Shown here in pieces: positions 11,502 through 45,200 of a stretch of 64,000 nt of DNA. The position numbers and the translations under genes were made by a program. Below the pieces are notes generated by a model. That model ran no database searches, was not told where the DNA came from, and was given only the letters and a program-made list of their open reading frames with translations. Source of the stretch: Siderastrea radians (lineage: Eukaryota > Cnidaria > Anthozoa > Scleractinia > Rhizangiidae); NCBI GenBank assembly GCA_964017195.1, contig OZ024887.1:9720660-9784659 (forward strand), given 5' to 3'. Position 1 is the first letter of the stretch; each line of letters opens with the position of its first letter.

Positions 11502-12868
11502 TACAAGAGGGTCCACAACAGGTTTGGCGGGATGCGGGATTTGGCTAATTTTTGTGGCGATATTCGGGATGGGAGCTGAAAACAGGAGCGGGATGTGGGA
11601 ATTTCGATTACGAGTGGGAGCAGGATTTTGTGTTTTCAGGGAGTCGGGATGCGAGAATCGCAAGGGAAAAGTAGCGGGATGCCGGCGTTATTTGAATTTT
11701 TACGAGACTGGATGATTTTACCAGAGCAGACAGATACAAATGCATCCTTTGCGGTATGAAGTGTGTTGGCAGTTTTAAGCAATGAATCGGCCAAGGCAGC
11801 GTAGCCTGAAAGCCAAACTAGTATGAGTCCTTTTGTGGTTTTTTGTGTTGATTTCGGACATTTCTATTCTCGTTACTTTCATTACAAGAATGAGGTATCA
11901 AGTCAGATGTCGTGTTGCATTTCTTGGCCTTGTATGCGTTCTTGACTTTTCCTGCACTTTCTATTGAGCGTTGGTTGGAACAGCTATGGTTAGTCTAGCC
12001 GGTATGGCAACACCGGCGGACGGTAATGTAACGACGGTCGCTGAAAACGAGGTATTTGACATCACAAATTTTGCTGCTATATACTATGAAACGAGTGCGA
12101 GCAGGTATGCCTTTCTTTGAAAAGAACACTCCCAAGCAGAGATTTTCTGATCGCAAGTAAAGACAATGAAAGCTTTAAAAACTGTTAGGTGAGTCGACTT
12201 TTATAAATCTTTCAGGCTACATTTCATTTTTGCAGACCTCATAACTGGGCCGATCTTGTATGACCTTTGTGCCCCTAGCCTTGTCTAAGGATACAACCCA
12301 TTTTTACACAGCTGGATGTAGATAAACAACGCGGGGAACACTTTGTGTCTAAGGAACGCACCGACCTTCAGATCGAAACCACGACGCGCTAACCACTGCG
12401 CAACTACCCCTTCTCTAAAATTTTGAACAGAAAGATGGTCATGTCATAAAGACATTCAGTTGGTTGTCTTCCAAAAAACACAGGACCGAGAATACATAGC
12501 AAACATCTCTTTGTCAATCTTTACTTCTCACTAATACCTGGACAAGATAAGGTAAAACAGAATAGCACAAACAAAACACACGTTATGGTCATTAGTGGCG
12601 ATATCGAGACCACAAAAACGTCGACCATAAAAACGTATTACGTTTGTCTGCTATCCGTTGTATAAAAAACTTGTCTGCTACCCATAAAAACTTGTCTGCT
12701 ATCCGTTGTATAAAAGATAAGTGATGTTTTCATCATGAATGTAGAAAACTAGTTAAAAATTTGGGCAGGATCGGGATTTCGACGTAAAACAGGGCGGGAC
12801 GGCGGGATTAACAGGAAAAAATAGGCGGGATGGCGGGATCTAAGAACCCTATTGTGGACCCTCCTACA
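11502..12868. mobile_element. 1.3-kb inverted-repeat element, duplicated copy
   Basis: Second-unit copy of 3571-4905 with the same inverted termini. It has an extra ~32 bp of GCGGGA-rich sequence near 12766. Confidence 0.45.
12276..12413 (-). mobile_element. tRNA-derived SINE, duplicated copy
   Basis: Second-unit copy of the SINE at 4345-4482, with a few substitutions (for example GATCGAAACC instead of GATCAAAACC in plus-strand reading). Confidence 0.5.
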
Positions 12869-13707
12869 ATAATGATGATGATGACGATGATGATGATGAT
12901 GATGAAATTATCATTACATAGGAAAGCGGACGGTTCATTCAGAACGCTTTAAGGCTTAAATTACTCCGTTAACTAACCCACTAAAGCCAAACAATGCAAA
13001 AGCGTACAATACCGAACACCTTCGACGAACTTTCTCTCCTTCTGAGAGTGATGGCTTTCAGTGTCCTTGTCTCACCCATAGAGAAGTTGTAGAAATTGCA
13101 GAGTATATTTTCCTGACAAAGAGAATCACTTGTGACGAAGTCTTCCAGTATGGCTTCTACTTAACTTCCACTGCTGTATCTAAAAAATAAATAATAAAAA
13201 AATGCAAAGCTGTTATGATTGATTTAACGGGACTGACAGTAGTACCACAGACTATAAGGTGCTCTATGTTGATTTTACGTAGCTGTTGTTTCGTTCCAAC
13301 TAAGCAGTAATATCACCAATATTAGAGACTGGCATGAAATGAAATTAAAGATACTTCTTTCTCTGAGAAGGCCCGAGTGTTTGAACATTGAACAGCAAAC
13401 AAAATGCAAATGAAGTGTGAAAAAAGCGCCAAATGTTTGAACGCACGCGGACGCTTTACCTGATTGGTTTTTCAACTCTCAGCTTCTTCCCCATTGGCCG
13501 AGTAGTGACAGCTGAATGTCGTCTTTTGTTTAGCACAAGCACGTTTTAACTACAGGAAATTTCTTCACGTGAACTTCTACCAAGATCAAGTTCAAAAGCA
13601 AAACGATAATTTTGGGAAGTGGATAGCAAGAAGACAAGATAAAAGAGAATAGGAAAGTATAAGACAATAATTCCATTTTTTCTTTCGATATCTATTTTAC
13701 TTGGAGT

Positions 13708-13948
13708 GGTTACCATTTACAAAAACTGCCGGAAATTTCGGTTGAAAAGCTTAAATGGTAAGGCTATTTTGGTTTGCCCCGCGACCGGAATGAGAGGTAG
13801 TCCAAGCTTGTTTACCATTTACACGGGCAAACCGGTCGGTTTAGCGTTTGTGTCGGTTTAGGCAAACGGTAAGCGAATTTCCGTATTGGGAAAATTCCGT
13901 TCGGGACTGGCGCTTACCATTTGCAGAAATTCCTACCATTTACCAAAA
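13708..13948. repeat. TACCATTTAC-type repeat, duplicated copy
   Basis: Second-unit copy of 5748-5996, with a few base changes and a short deletion near 13746. Confidence 0.5.
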
Positions 13949-14557
13949 AATTTGCACGACGGCGACTGCTAACGAGAAGGTCGCAAAACAAAAGCTTTGA
14001 TTAACAAAACAACGACTCTGCACGTGCGTTATTTTTGGTATATTTCTTTGCCGTTCTGTGCACAACTACAACGTGAAATGACCAAATTCAACGTTTTGTG
14101 TAGAACGCAAATACACGACGGTGAATTTTCGTTTTTATAATAATAATAATAATAATAATAATATAATAGTAATAACTTTATTCACGTGTCAAGTGATCTA
14201 GCACCCTGTAAAGACAGGGCGCTAATTGGGGACACAGCTATTTTCTAATTAATTTTCTAAATAAGTTCTTCCTCGAACTGATACGCCGTCCTTACAAATT
14301 CAGCTCCTGGATAATTCGACTGCATTAGACAGGTCATGAACGAGTCGGAATAATCGTCAAGAAGTTTCAAAGATTGTGAAGTCAGTTTAAAAGTGACGTT
14401 TTTCCTTCCCATTAAGCTCCCTAATTAATTGTTGTTGGGACAGAAAATGGCTGCGAGAGCCTGAAACTGGTATCAAACAACCCAAAATCCCCAACCGGAA
14501 TATCCGAACGGAAAATTGTGTTCCATTATTTAGGTTGTTTGGCATAGTCTAAAATCT

Positions 14558-14640
14558 GGACTCTGGACTCTGGACTCTGGACCCTGGACCCTGGACCCTG
14601 GACCCAGGACCCAGGACCCTGGTCCCTGGACCCTGGACTC
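14558..14640. repeat. CTGGACY short tandem array, duplicated copy
   Basis: Counterpart of 6566-6687 with fewer units and only the 7-bp phase. The length difference shows array turnover after the large duplication. Confidence 0.85.
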
Positions 14641-15199
14641 TGAGGTAAATGTGATATATGATCGAAACATCTTCGGCTCTTTTTCGGGAACCTTCGCTTT
14701 CGTCGGCAAACTTGGGAATTCTTCGGAAAATTACCGAATCTTCATCTTTTTTTTTTCATTTTCTTGAATGTACTATAAACGAAAAATCACACGACCTTCT
14801 CGTGATGTTTTGAGAACTTTCAAAACATCACCCCTACCTTAAATGTACTCGAGGCCGTGCAATTTCCTGTACGTATTGTTTCCGCCTTCCAAGATACGAT
14901 CTGTAATAGAAATGCCAAGTGACTTGGTTATTATTACTGCCACACGGAGACAGTATTGGCCAAATGGGGTGCAAAAGTGAGGCCAATTAGCCAATGTTTA
15001 TTTCCACTGTACCGCTAACTGTGTGAAGTTGATGCAACAAGCATTTATTCCCTTTTTGGTAGTTATTCCGATGGTCTCCACCCCCATTTACAAGCATCAC
15101 ATAGACAGCACACTGCGAAAGAGCTAAAAATAAGCTAATGAAATCGTTTCTGAAATTATGAATATATGAAATTCAAATATTTGAACTGTGGAATGGAGA

Positions 15200-15387
15200 A
15201 ATACCGGTGCATGAAATTCATATATTTGAACTGCGGAATGAAGAAATAAATGTAAAGAAGATCCTCGCAGTTATTAACGCAACTTATGCAGTTGGGAAAA
15301 GAAAGCCTGAAAAAATCAGGCTTGCCGGGATTCGAACCCTGACCTCTGCGATACCGGTGCAGCGCTCTAACCAATTGCGCTACAGCC
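15200..15387 (-). mobile_element. tRNA-derived SINE, duplicated copy
   Basis: Second-unit copy of the SINE at 7200-7393. Head mutations (GCTGTAGCGCAATTGG instead of TTAGCTCAATTGG) break the acceptor stem. Extra tail-like sequence lies just beyond its 3' end at 15160-15210. Confidence 0.75.
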
Positions 15388-15843
15388 AACTGGGAGCTGG
15401 TCACTAAATTGGTTTGTAATATACCCGGGAAAGATGAAGATGAAATTATGAATATATGAAACTCGTATATTTGAACTGCGGAATGAAGAAATAAGTGTAA
15501 AGAAGATCCTCGCAGTTATTAAATCGTTTCTCTCAGTGTTTGTTAGTTTCCCGTGACCGTTACTTTCCCGATGACGATGATGATGATAACTAAGGAAAGC
15601 GTGTAAAAATTAGTGTACGAGATTATGTCAAGTTTTATTTAAAGTTCAATAGGCTTTCTTGAGCCATGGCCATAGCTATCTCGAACATGAGATGAGACCT
15701 TTCCCCTTGGGCAATGCTATCTCGAGCTACCGGGTACCGAGACCTCCCACTTAACAAGGATACTTTGAGCGGACCCTCGAGTAAATTAAGGCAATTTCTA
15801 GGTAAATTTCACTGGAGATTAACTAAAAAGTCATGCGTGTCAA

Positions 15844-17073
15844 CAAAATTTGCAACCTTACAAAGGAAATTACCCCTTGTTTACGAATTTGCTCTTTGCT
15901 TTTTTTCTCTGCTTTTTCAGTGCTTTTGGGATCGGTTTTTATTCTTTGAAAAGCTTAAGATGCGGGTTTTTTTTCTAAAAGAAAATTGCACAGACACTAA
16001 AAATAAAAGAAATAAGTTTTCATATTCCTGGTAATTTTTCTTCTCTATAAAATAGTACGTGCGTTCGCAGAGGTGAAATCGGAGCAGCGAGAATATTGCT
16101 GGCATAAAATTCGGGAATAGGCTCCCACTGTTTGCTTTTATTGCTATATTCCGTCCCTCATTGCACTTTCCTCTCTTCCCTTCTTTTCGTCTTATCGAAA
16201 AGTTTCGATTCAAATTGAAGGAGATCTCTCGAGCTTAGTCTATTTTGCACGATTTCATTACATTTCTATTATAGATTGGCACAAAAAATAAGTATAGGAA
16301 ATCGCAAGGCCTCGAGTGCAATTAGGGTAGGTGTGATGTTTTGAAAATTCTCAAAACATCACGAGAAGGTCGTGCAATTTTTTATTTATGGTTCATTCAA
16401 CAAAATGAAAGATAATAGATGAAGATTCTGTAATTTTCCGAAGGATTCTGAAGTTTGCCGACGATTTCGGAAGGTTCCCGAAAAAGAGCCGAAGATGTTT
16501 CGATCGTATATCATATATATCTCAGAGTCCAGGGTCCAGAGTCCAGAGTCCAGAGTCCAGAGTCCAGTCCACTTTTAGACTATACCAGGTTGTTTTACCA
16601 TTTCTTTGTCTGCGGTCGGTGCGAATGGCAAGCAAAACCTGCCGAATGGGAAATTCCGTTCGAGATTAGCATACTTGTGCAATTCGCTCTAATTTACAGA
16701 GAATTGCGACCACTTTTCAGGTGGTCGCTTATGAGAGGTAATTTATTCATTTTAGCTTACCTCAGGACAGTAAATGTAGCTTACATGAATGTCTTACCCG
16801 ATAACAGTACGACTTTGAACCGACTAAACCGACTTCAAGGCGAGACATCATCGACCGATTTTCGGCAAAGACGAGAGTTTCCTAAATAGGAGTGTTTATT
16901 ACAATCCGCTGCCCATTTACTAAGGTGCGAAATTTCGAAATCGTGACTTGCGTGAATATTTTGAAGAGGGACAGGAAGACCGGCATTCACGCGGTATCTG
17001 TGAAAAGGCAGCATGTCGTTTTACACCTTTTTATGGCACTGGAAAGCTTCTCCTTTGCTAGACTTATAGCGTC
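15844..17073. other. Upstream region of the DPP gene
   Basis: From 16290 to about 16590 this carries an inverted, diverged copy of the sequence at 6540-6900: the same hairpin, the TTCGG-rich segment and the CTGGACY array, all in reverse complement. Traces of the TACCATTTAC repeat follow to about 16700. Open frames here cross these repeats and are not credible proteins. An in-frame TAG at 17059-17061 precedes the DPP start. I could not identify a TATA box or a transcription start. Confidence 0.6.
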
Positions 17074-37970
<20,897 letters not shown>

Positions 37971-39118
37971 ACAGTAAATTAAAAACTTCAATGCCCTTGG
38001 CTTTAAATTTTAATATGTTGTATATTGTACCTTATCATCTTTAGACTGGTTATTATTAATGTAGTAGTTACATAGGTGGACTGTCACACGCTTTAAATGT
38101 TATATACTCTCAGGATGAGACAGTAAGTTCTGATGTCTCTAACCATTGATAGGTAAGTTAAAAGATCTAAATGTTTTAGGTATTTATCCTGTTAAATGGA
38201 TTGCTGCTTCCATTTATATACAATCTTTGCAACGTGGAAACAACACCTAATGTTACCACTTTTATGGCCACTCTTTGGCCATAATTAGTCTGCATCGTTG
38301 ACGGAATCAACCGCAGGTTTAATCCATAGGACCTCAGACAGTTGATTCTATCTATGACGTAGGCTTGCTACGAAATAATAATAATAATAATTAAAAAAAA
38401 CAATTCTTCCACATGAAAACGCGACTAGTGTATGGAGTGGACTGAAGCTTTAATTAAGCTGAGCATTCTGGACACCTGCTAAAGTTGATAAAAAGTCCGA
38501 AAATTTTAATGTTCAAAATCTGGTGCAAAATTTTCTAGGCAGCGAGCAGTCATCCTGGTTTTCTCAAATCCTCTGCGTGAGTGGAAGTGTTATTGTACAC
38601 AGACCTCACTCTAAAAAAATTAGGTAAAGCAGAGACTGCTTGCAGTCTACACATTTTCATGATATTTAATAAATGCTGTAAACAAAGGGATGCCATTAAG
38701 AAGTCCAATCAACAAAGGAAAAAAGGAAAGCTATTTATTTACATAACTCTGCCTAGCAAGAACTGCATTGAAACTTAGAGAAGTGTAGCTGTAAGAAAGG
38801 TCTTTCCATGGCCACTGACATCTTAGCTTTTACTTAATAATGGATCTGTGTAATAGCATACCAATTTTTTTGTGGCCAACGTCTATCTAAATTTGACTGC
38901 AGAGGGCTCGAACTTAATTTTGCATTAACCATTTCGAATATGGTGCAGCTAGTGCATGAATGTGGCTGTGCAAAATTCCTTATTAGAGACATATAACTTA
39001 TTAATAAGTGTCATGGAAATATAGTATTTTAGAAAAATTTTAATTTGTTATTTAGGGTAGCCTACCATATTTTCATTACCAGTCAGGTTAGTGGGGTTAA
39101 TACGTTGAACTGCTTTAA
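37971..39118. other. Region 3' of the DPP gene
   Basis: Holds the DPP 3' untranslated region and intergenic DNA. An AAT microsatellite lies near 38376, and an AATAAA at about 38667 is one of several possible poly(A) signals. No gene recognised. Confidence 0.5.
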
Positions 39119-39766
39119 TCCTTTAAGCCCTAACAGCGATGAAAATGAAATTTCTCTTCATATAATCACTGTAAAGAAGATCCTCGCAGTTATTAACGCA
39201 ACTTATGCAGTTGCGAAAAGAAAGCCTGAAAAAATCAGGCTTGCCGGGATTCGAACCCTGACCTCTGCGATACCAGTGCAGCACTCTAACCAATTGAGCT
39301 AACAAGCCAACTGGGAGCTGGTCATTAAATTGGTTCGTAACATACCCGGGAAAGATGAAGATGAAATTATGAATATATGAAATTCATATATTTGAAGTGC
39401 GGAATGATGAAATCAATGTACATTGATTTTTAGAGCGCTGCACTGGTATCACAGAGGTCAGGGTTCGAATCCCGGCAAGCCTGATTTTTTTAGGCTTTCT
39501 TTTCGCAACTGCATAAGTTGCGTTAATAACTGCGAGGATCTTCTTTACATTGATTTCTCCATTCCGCAGTTCAAATATATGAATTTCATATATTTATAAT
39601 TTCATATAATCACTGTTTGTTCAAACATTCAAGTGACGAGAATAAAGGAAACAATCACCAAGGATAAGATGTCTTGCTATTTAGACAAATTCTCCTGACT
39701 GGTTCCATACAAAATGTATGGAGAACAGTAAGGAGAAAATGCATTTTCAGATCAGGGCTTAAAGGG
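39119..39766. mobile_element. piggyBac-type MITE carrying an inverted SINE dimer
   Basis: Termini TCCTTTAAGCCCTAAC and, read inward from the right, CCCTTTAAGCCCTGATC are each flanked by TTAA (39115-39118, 39767-39770). Removing the 429-bp insertion at 39172-39600 and one 15-bp flank leaves about 204 bp, close to the 188-bp relative at 29258-29445. Confidence 0.8.
39172..39600. mobile_element. Inverted pair of tRNA-derived SINEs
   Basis: A minus-strand SINE (tRNA-like head ending near 39309) and a 5'-truncated plus-strand SINE (39428-39600) face away from each other's tails around a linker. The pair as a unit is flanked by the 15-bp direct repeat TTCATATAATCACTG (39157-39171 and 39601-39615), a typical LINE-mediated target-site duplication. 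Same family as 7200-7393; here the B box GGTTCGAATCC is intact in both heads. Confidence 0.8.
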
Positions 39767-39770
39767 TTAA

Positions 39771-40743
39771 TCCTGGTTACTGGATTTGTTTAAAATGAAT
39801 ATAGAATGGTGGTAGTCAGATCCAAAGACTTTTTTTGAAGCTGACTCTTAGTTCTCTTGTTGAGACACACTCAAAAGTCTATTACCCTGTACAAGGAAAA
39901 GTCATTATCAGAAAGGAAAAGTTTTAGAATTTACTGTTTTAGTTTTAGAACGAAATGCTCTTAAAACTCCTAGCTGAGACGTTAAGATACAACTCAATTT
40001 TTATTTAGTTTGTACTTGTTTATTAAGGTATTGCAGATAGGCTATCGTTGTAAAGTGAAAAACACTAATTAAATTTTATTTTGCCAAGCAATCTTGTCTT
40101 ATTAGTTTGGCTACTCAAACTATTTTAACTATAAAGGATGTTAAAATGATTGTTTCTATATAGGTTAAAATTTTGATGGCTTTTATTGTCCGTAAAGTCA
40201 GTAGTGGAGTGACCTTTGGTCAGGGGGTCGGCGAGTGAAGGGTCATCATTATTGTGGTGTTTCCTTAGACAGGAAACGTACCTCCTCATTGTCTTTCTCC
40301 ACTCAGGTGTGGAGAAAGAGAGATCTCATGGTCGTTGTCCTAACGTGGAAAATGTGCCAGTAAACTTGAAGCACAACATGTTAGTGAAAGATACAACCAA
40401 AGCTCTAGATTTGTAAATAAGGTTCTGGTGCAAACTACAGGTGGTCAGCTTTGGGCTCTGTATGATAAGCTTGGCAGTGCTTGGTCAGCCCAGGGTAATT
40501 CCTATGGCCAGCTGGCCTAATGGTCTGGACCTATGCCTTTTTCGCTTGGGGCTTTTGAGACTATTGTTATCCAGCCATGCTGGCTCTGATTAGCCTAGTC
40601 GGCCAGGGGCAATGCTTTATAACCCTCAGGCGATGCCTTTTCAGTTTGGTAACTAAAGATAAATTTGTGTCCAACCCTCTGGATTGAACAAGACATAAGG
40701 CTCATCATGTTCAGTGCTTAACTTCGGTTTCTGTTGCATGAAG
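39771..40743. other. Intergenic DNA without recognised gene
   Basis: The short open frame 40216-40416 has no recognisable domain. GGCCAGCTGGCC- and CAGCCATGCTGG-type short palindromes occur near 40505-40600. Nothing else identified. Confidence 0.4.
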
Positions 40744-41612
40744 CGACTAGAAGCATCACTATTCCCCCCTGGATGGGATGCTAGTCCATCACAGGATACC
40801 CAGCATAAAGCAACTAGGAGTGTCACTACTCCCCCCTGGATGGGATGCTAGTCCATCACAGGATACCCAGCATAAACTAAGTAGGAGTATTACTACTCCC
40901 CCCTGGATGGGATGCTAGTCCATCACAGGATACCCAGCATAAAGTAACCAGGAGTATTACTACTCCCCCCTGGATGGGATGCTAGTCCATCACAGGATAC
41001 CCAGCATAAAGTAAGTAGGAGTATTACTACTCCCCCCTGGATGGGATGCCAGTCCATCACAGGATACCCAGCATAAAGTAAGTAGGAGTATTACTACTCC
41101 CCCCTGGATGGGATGCCAGTCCATCACAGGATACCCAGCATAAAGTAAGTAGGAGTATTACTACCCCCCCCCTGGATGGGATGCTAGTCCATCACAGGAT
41201 ACCCAGCATAAAGTAAGTAGGAGTATTACTACTCCCCCATGGATGGGATGCTAGTCCATCACAGGATACCCAGCATAAAGTAAGTAGGAGTATTACTACC
41301 CCCCCCTGGATGGGATGCCAGTCCATCACAGGATACCCAGCATAAAGTAAGTAGGAGTATTACTACCCCCCCCTGGATGGGATGCTGGTCCATCACAGGA
41401 TACCCAGCATAAAGTAAGTAGGAGCATTACTACTCCCCACTGGATGGGATGCTAGTCCATTACAGGATACCCAGCATAAACTGATTAGGAGTATTACTAC
41501 TCCCCTCTGGATGGGATGCTAGTCCATCACAGGATACCCAGCATAAAGTAAGTAGGAGTATTACAGAACTACTCCCCCCCTGGATGGGATGCTAGTCCAT
41601 TGCAGGGTTACT
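40744..41612. repeat. 67-bp minisatellite, about 13 units
   Basis: The unit contains TGGATGGGATGCTAGTCCAT, CACAGGATACCCAGCATAAA and TAGGAGTATTACTACTCCCC. Measured start-to-start distances are 67 bp in several consecutive units (40801, 40868, 40935, 41002, 41069). Units differ by few substitutions, mostly in the C-run. The unit matches the body of a common metazoan SINE-like repeat (GGATGCCAGTCCATCGCAGG), so a repeat segment seems to have been amplified in place. Confidence 0.93.
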
Positions 41613-41800
41613 CCCTGGCTTTTCTGTTAGGATTCCCTAAAAGTTAGCCATTTCCACACCTGGGTAGAGGGAGTAAAGTTTCTTGTCTAAGGAAGCAACA
41701 CGGTACAACACAGAGATCAAGCCTCAACCCACTGACCCTTCAACCTCCTGATCAAATGTCCTACACGATGACCACCACACTACCGCACCTCCTCTTCTCA
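41580..41800 (-). mobile_element. SINE-like element next to the 67-bp array
   Basis: Contains TTGTCTAAGGAAGCAACAC and, on the minus strand, a tRNA-like head with GGTGCGGTAGTGTGGTGG. The order matches the SINE at 4345-4482. The segment before it, with GGATGCTAGTCCATTGCAGG, is the likely single-copy source of the 67-bp unit. Confidence 0.5.
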
Positions 41801-42204
41801 GTTTGGAGCTCTTCCTAACTAGTCGCTTAGGAATGACAAACACAAATGAACATGGATCGTTAAGAAGTGCATCGTCAGGCTATACCTGACCATGCTAACT
41901 TTTAATAAAATCAATGAATCATCCACATTAATTTTCCCACCAGTTCCAGATAACCGACTTTCTTATTACGATCTACATTGTGAGACATTACATAAAAGCA
42001 AAAGAAACCTTGCATCCTTGCTTTTTAATAATATTATTTTGATAGTAGTTCTTGTTCTTCTATACGTATGCCAACCCTTGAAGTCATTGTTTTTATCGAG
42101 CTACAGTACAAAAATTTTGCTGTAGTGAATGCTATACAAGCTCCCTAAGGTTGTTTTCCTTTCTACCAATGCCACACAGGATGTCCGTATAAAAGTGATT
42201 GTCT

Positions 42205-45200
42205 TTAAACTTTAGACAGTAAACCAGAGTCTGGGGCAGCAGTCTTCACCAAAGCTTGAACCTCTCTGAAGTTGGGGTGCTTTGAATCCCCCATAAGCAT
42301 GAAAAGGGTGCATTCACTAGTTGTTATGAAGCCACCAATTTGACGGATGCGCTGAAACCAAGAATATTACATGTAAGAGGAAGTAAGATTATCAAATGAA
42401 TGCAATCTGAATGCAAGTGCCAACAGTCCTTCATTAATATCATATCTGCAGGATGAAGCTACTTGTCCTCCACATTTGCCCCCTCCTGGGAATATTATTT
42501 TTATTGGAAGATGCACTTTGCTTTATAATAATGTACATGCTTCAGTGTTTTGAAACTTTTGTTTTCAGAACTGCTATGCTAACTACTAAACTTAAATTTG
42601 GTTTATTTTTTTTATGTCAGCCTAACCTGGTATTTTTTTGCTCATCACCCAAACTCTATTGGCTCATCACAAAAATGTCTTTTGATGAACATGCAATATA
42701 ATTCTCATTTCATAACAAGCTGCTCAATAGGTTTGAACTAGTCCCAGTGTTAAAAATCGTTTTCAAAAACTGTTTCTTGTTCACCTAGCAGCGTTTCCTA
42801 TTCTTAGCTTCAATTATCTTTTTAAAGAACCCAAATTTTGAGCAAAAAGGTGCAGCTTATACATGAGCATTTACGGTATGTCTTACGTAGAATGTGCATT
42901 TCCAGAAAATATCCCTACCCACCCCTCCCAAAAGCCAAGGTTTTAAAAGGAAAGTATAAAGCTTAACTGGAATTTCCAGGGAGGTGAGGGTTTCAAACCC
43001 GGAAAAACCTTCTGTGGTGGAGGTAAGGATATTGATTTTAATATTTTTGGCCTTAGCGATTTAAATTAGAGTAAAATACTGGTTAATCCCTGAACCTTAC
43101 CCACAAAAACAGTGATCAACTTTTAAGCAACTAAGAGTTACCTCAAGTGCAAACATTCTTTCAACCATAGTGCGTGATGACACACCATCAGCTAACACGT
43201 GAACATTATAGTTCCTTTCCAGCAGATCCATGGTAGTTTGTAGCACACATACTTGTGTCTGGAAAATCAACAGGGGGCTCAAACACGTGCCAAATGAAAT
43301 ATACTACAGTCAAGGCTTGAAGGAAATTGTCCACTTAATACAAGTCCCTTACAAATAAACTGTGACTAGGGTCAAGTTAAGGTCTCACAAGCCTACGAGC
43401 ATGCTCAGTAGTTTGGTTTTAGCAAGTGCCTCACCTAAGGCCGTTTACTATCTGCTATCCGTTTTTTCAAGCCGTTTAATGGATATCCCTTAGTGTATGT
43501 TTTCCCAAATTTCCAATTTGCTCGCAATATAGCCTCCTCTGCAGGCATCTCTCATATCTCTCGTAACCTCTTTCTCTGATTTCCCTTGGGCTTCCTTTGT
43601 AAGGGGACCAAGACGGGACTGAGGACGAACGTGAGATGCCATCTCTCCTCTCTCCTCTTTTCCTTCCCTCTTCCCACCTCGCTTTTTCCTCTCTCTCCTC
43701 AGTACGTCTGAATTATGAGAGATGCCTGCGGAGGAGGCTACTCGCAATAGAGACTTATGTGAAACCAAAACAAGTGCGCCTGTAGGCCAAGATGTTACTA
43801 ATTAAATGAAGGTCTCAACAGGATTGTATCCCAAGTTACAAGTTCTGAACATAAAAATTGAAAATATTTAGTTCTTAGTACATTACTTGTTTATGGTAAA
43901 ATGTTCTTGCTGTTTCTGGCTGGACAAGAAGTGTCCATGTGATACAGTTTAAAACAACTTACAGAAAATATACCTTGGGAGTGTATAGTGTTCTTACCAG
44001 ACCATGGCATTGAGGCATTGCCACACTCTTTCAGGAAATGCTGCACTAGAATTAGCCCAAGGGGTCCCAAGGGCGCAAAGAAAGAAAAAAAATACCTTGT
44101 GCAACATACCTACATTTCTTTGTACAGGGTTTGTACGGATTTTTGGATGCAAAATTCAAGACTTTTCCCCGACCTTTTCCAAAACAATAGTTTCTTTTTC
44201 CAGACTCAAGATTAGTATAGGTAATAGCATGGTTTTAAGGGATATTTGAAATAAAAACCCACGAGTTATAATTCAACACTGTCCTTAAAATCACAAACGG
44301 CGAAGCGGCGAAGGATATTTGGGGAATTTTGAAATATAACTAGCAGTATTTATCCCAATCATCCCAATTTTTACTTGATCGACATAAACCTCCACAAATG
44401 CGGGAACCAAGTTTGTCCCATCATGCACTGTGAACGTACAGTAACCATGATGCAATGCTGGCATAAGAGAGTTCCGAGCCTTTTGCTTAAGACAAAATTA
44501 AATAAGATTTGACTGCCTGAAAAAATTTCACTTAGCAATTAAGCACTTGTTGCAGTTTTCAAAGCCAAAAAAAAAAACAACAAAACACTCCAGACTTTTT
44601 ACCATTTTTTCCAGACTTTAGCTTTATTTTTCAGACTTTTTCCAGGTCTGGAGAACTGGTTTGCAAATTTCAAGACTTTTTCAAGAATTCAAGACTCTGT
44701 ATGAACCCTGTTTGTAATATAAACCAAAATTTAATTGGTTTTGGCATCTTCCTTCAGACATTGAACATTTATTATCTAAGAAAGTATGAGGTATTTACTA
44801 GATAACTCAGACCCGTGAGTAAAACGTGAAGTTAACTGTATCTAAATTGTGACCTGCTTTTCTCCCTCATTACCCCCTTTTAGCTTCTCTATGGGTCCTC
44901 TGGACCCTAAACACTGGTACAGAGGGTGTCCTTTTCAACTCGGTATCTGGAGAGTTGTCTTTTTAACAGTATTTTAGGGTGTAGATTTCTGGGACTGACA
45001 ACCATCCACTAAGTAGAGCTTAATATAATGGCATTTCCTGTTCCACTGCCCAAATATCTTTTTGTCATTAACAAAGCTGTATTTCGTTGCCATTTGATTT
45101 GTCAGAGAGTTATACTGTTTACTTGTAGATTGAAGCACATTTTATCACTCACAGAATCACCCATTGATACACGTAAAGTTGTTTTAATTTTTGAGACTAC

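Larger units (their letters stand above)
8066..15843. repeat. Large direct duplication, copy 2
   Basis: Second copy of the block at 1-7849. Relative to copy 1 it lacks about 149 bp of the minisatellite (1641-1789 of copy 1), has an extra ~25 bp near 14031, a longer AAT run near 14140, and extra SINE-tail sequence at 15160-15210. Similarity stops abruptly after 15843, where unique sequence upstream of the DPP gene starts. Confidence 0.93.

Noticed and set aside
16455..16889. 144-aa open frame upstream of DPP
   Set aside because: Its first half is the inverted CTGGACY array and hairpin-linked repeat; no domain, and no splice link to DPP is evident.
40744..41612. CRISPR-like regular repeats
   Set aside because: Units are contiguous 67-bp tandem repeats with no unique spacers, in a eukaryotic intergenic region.
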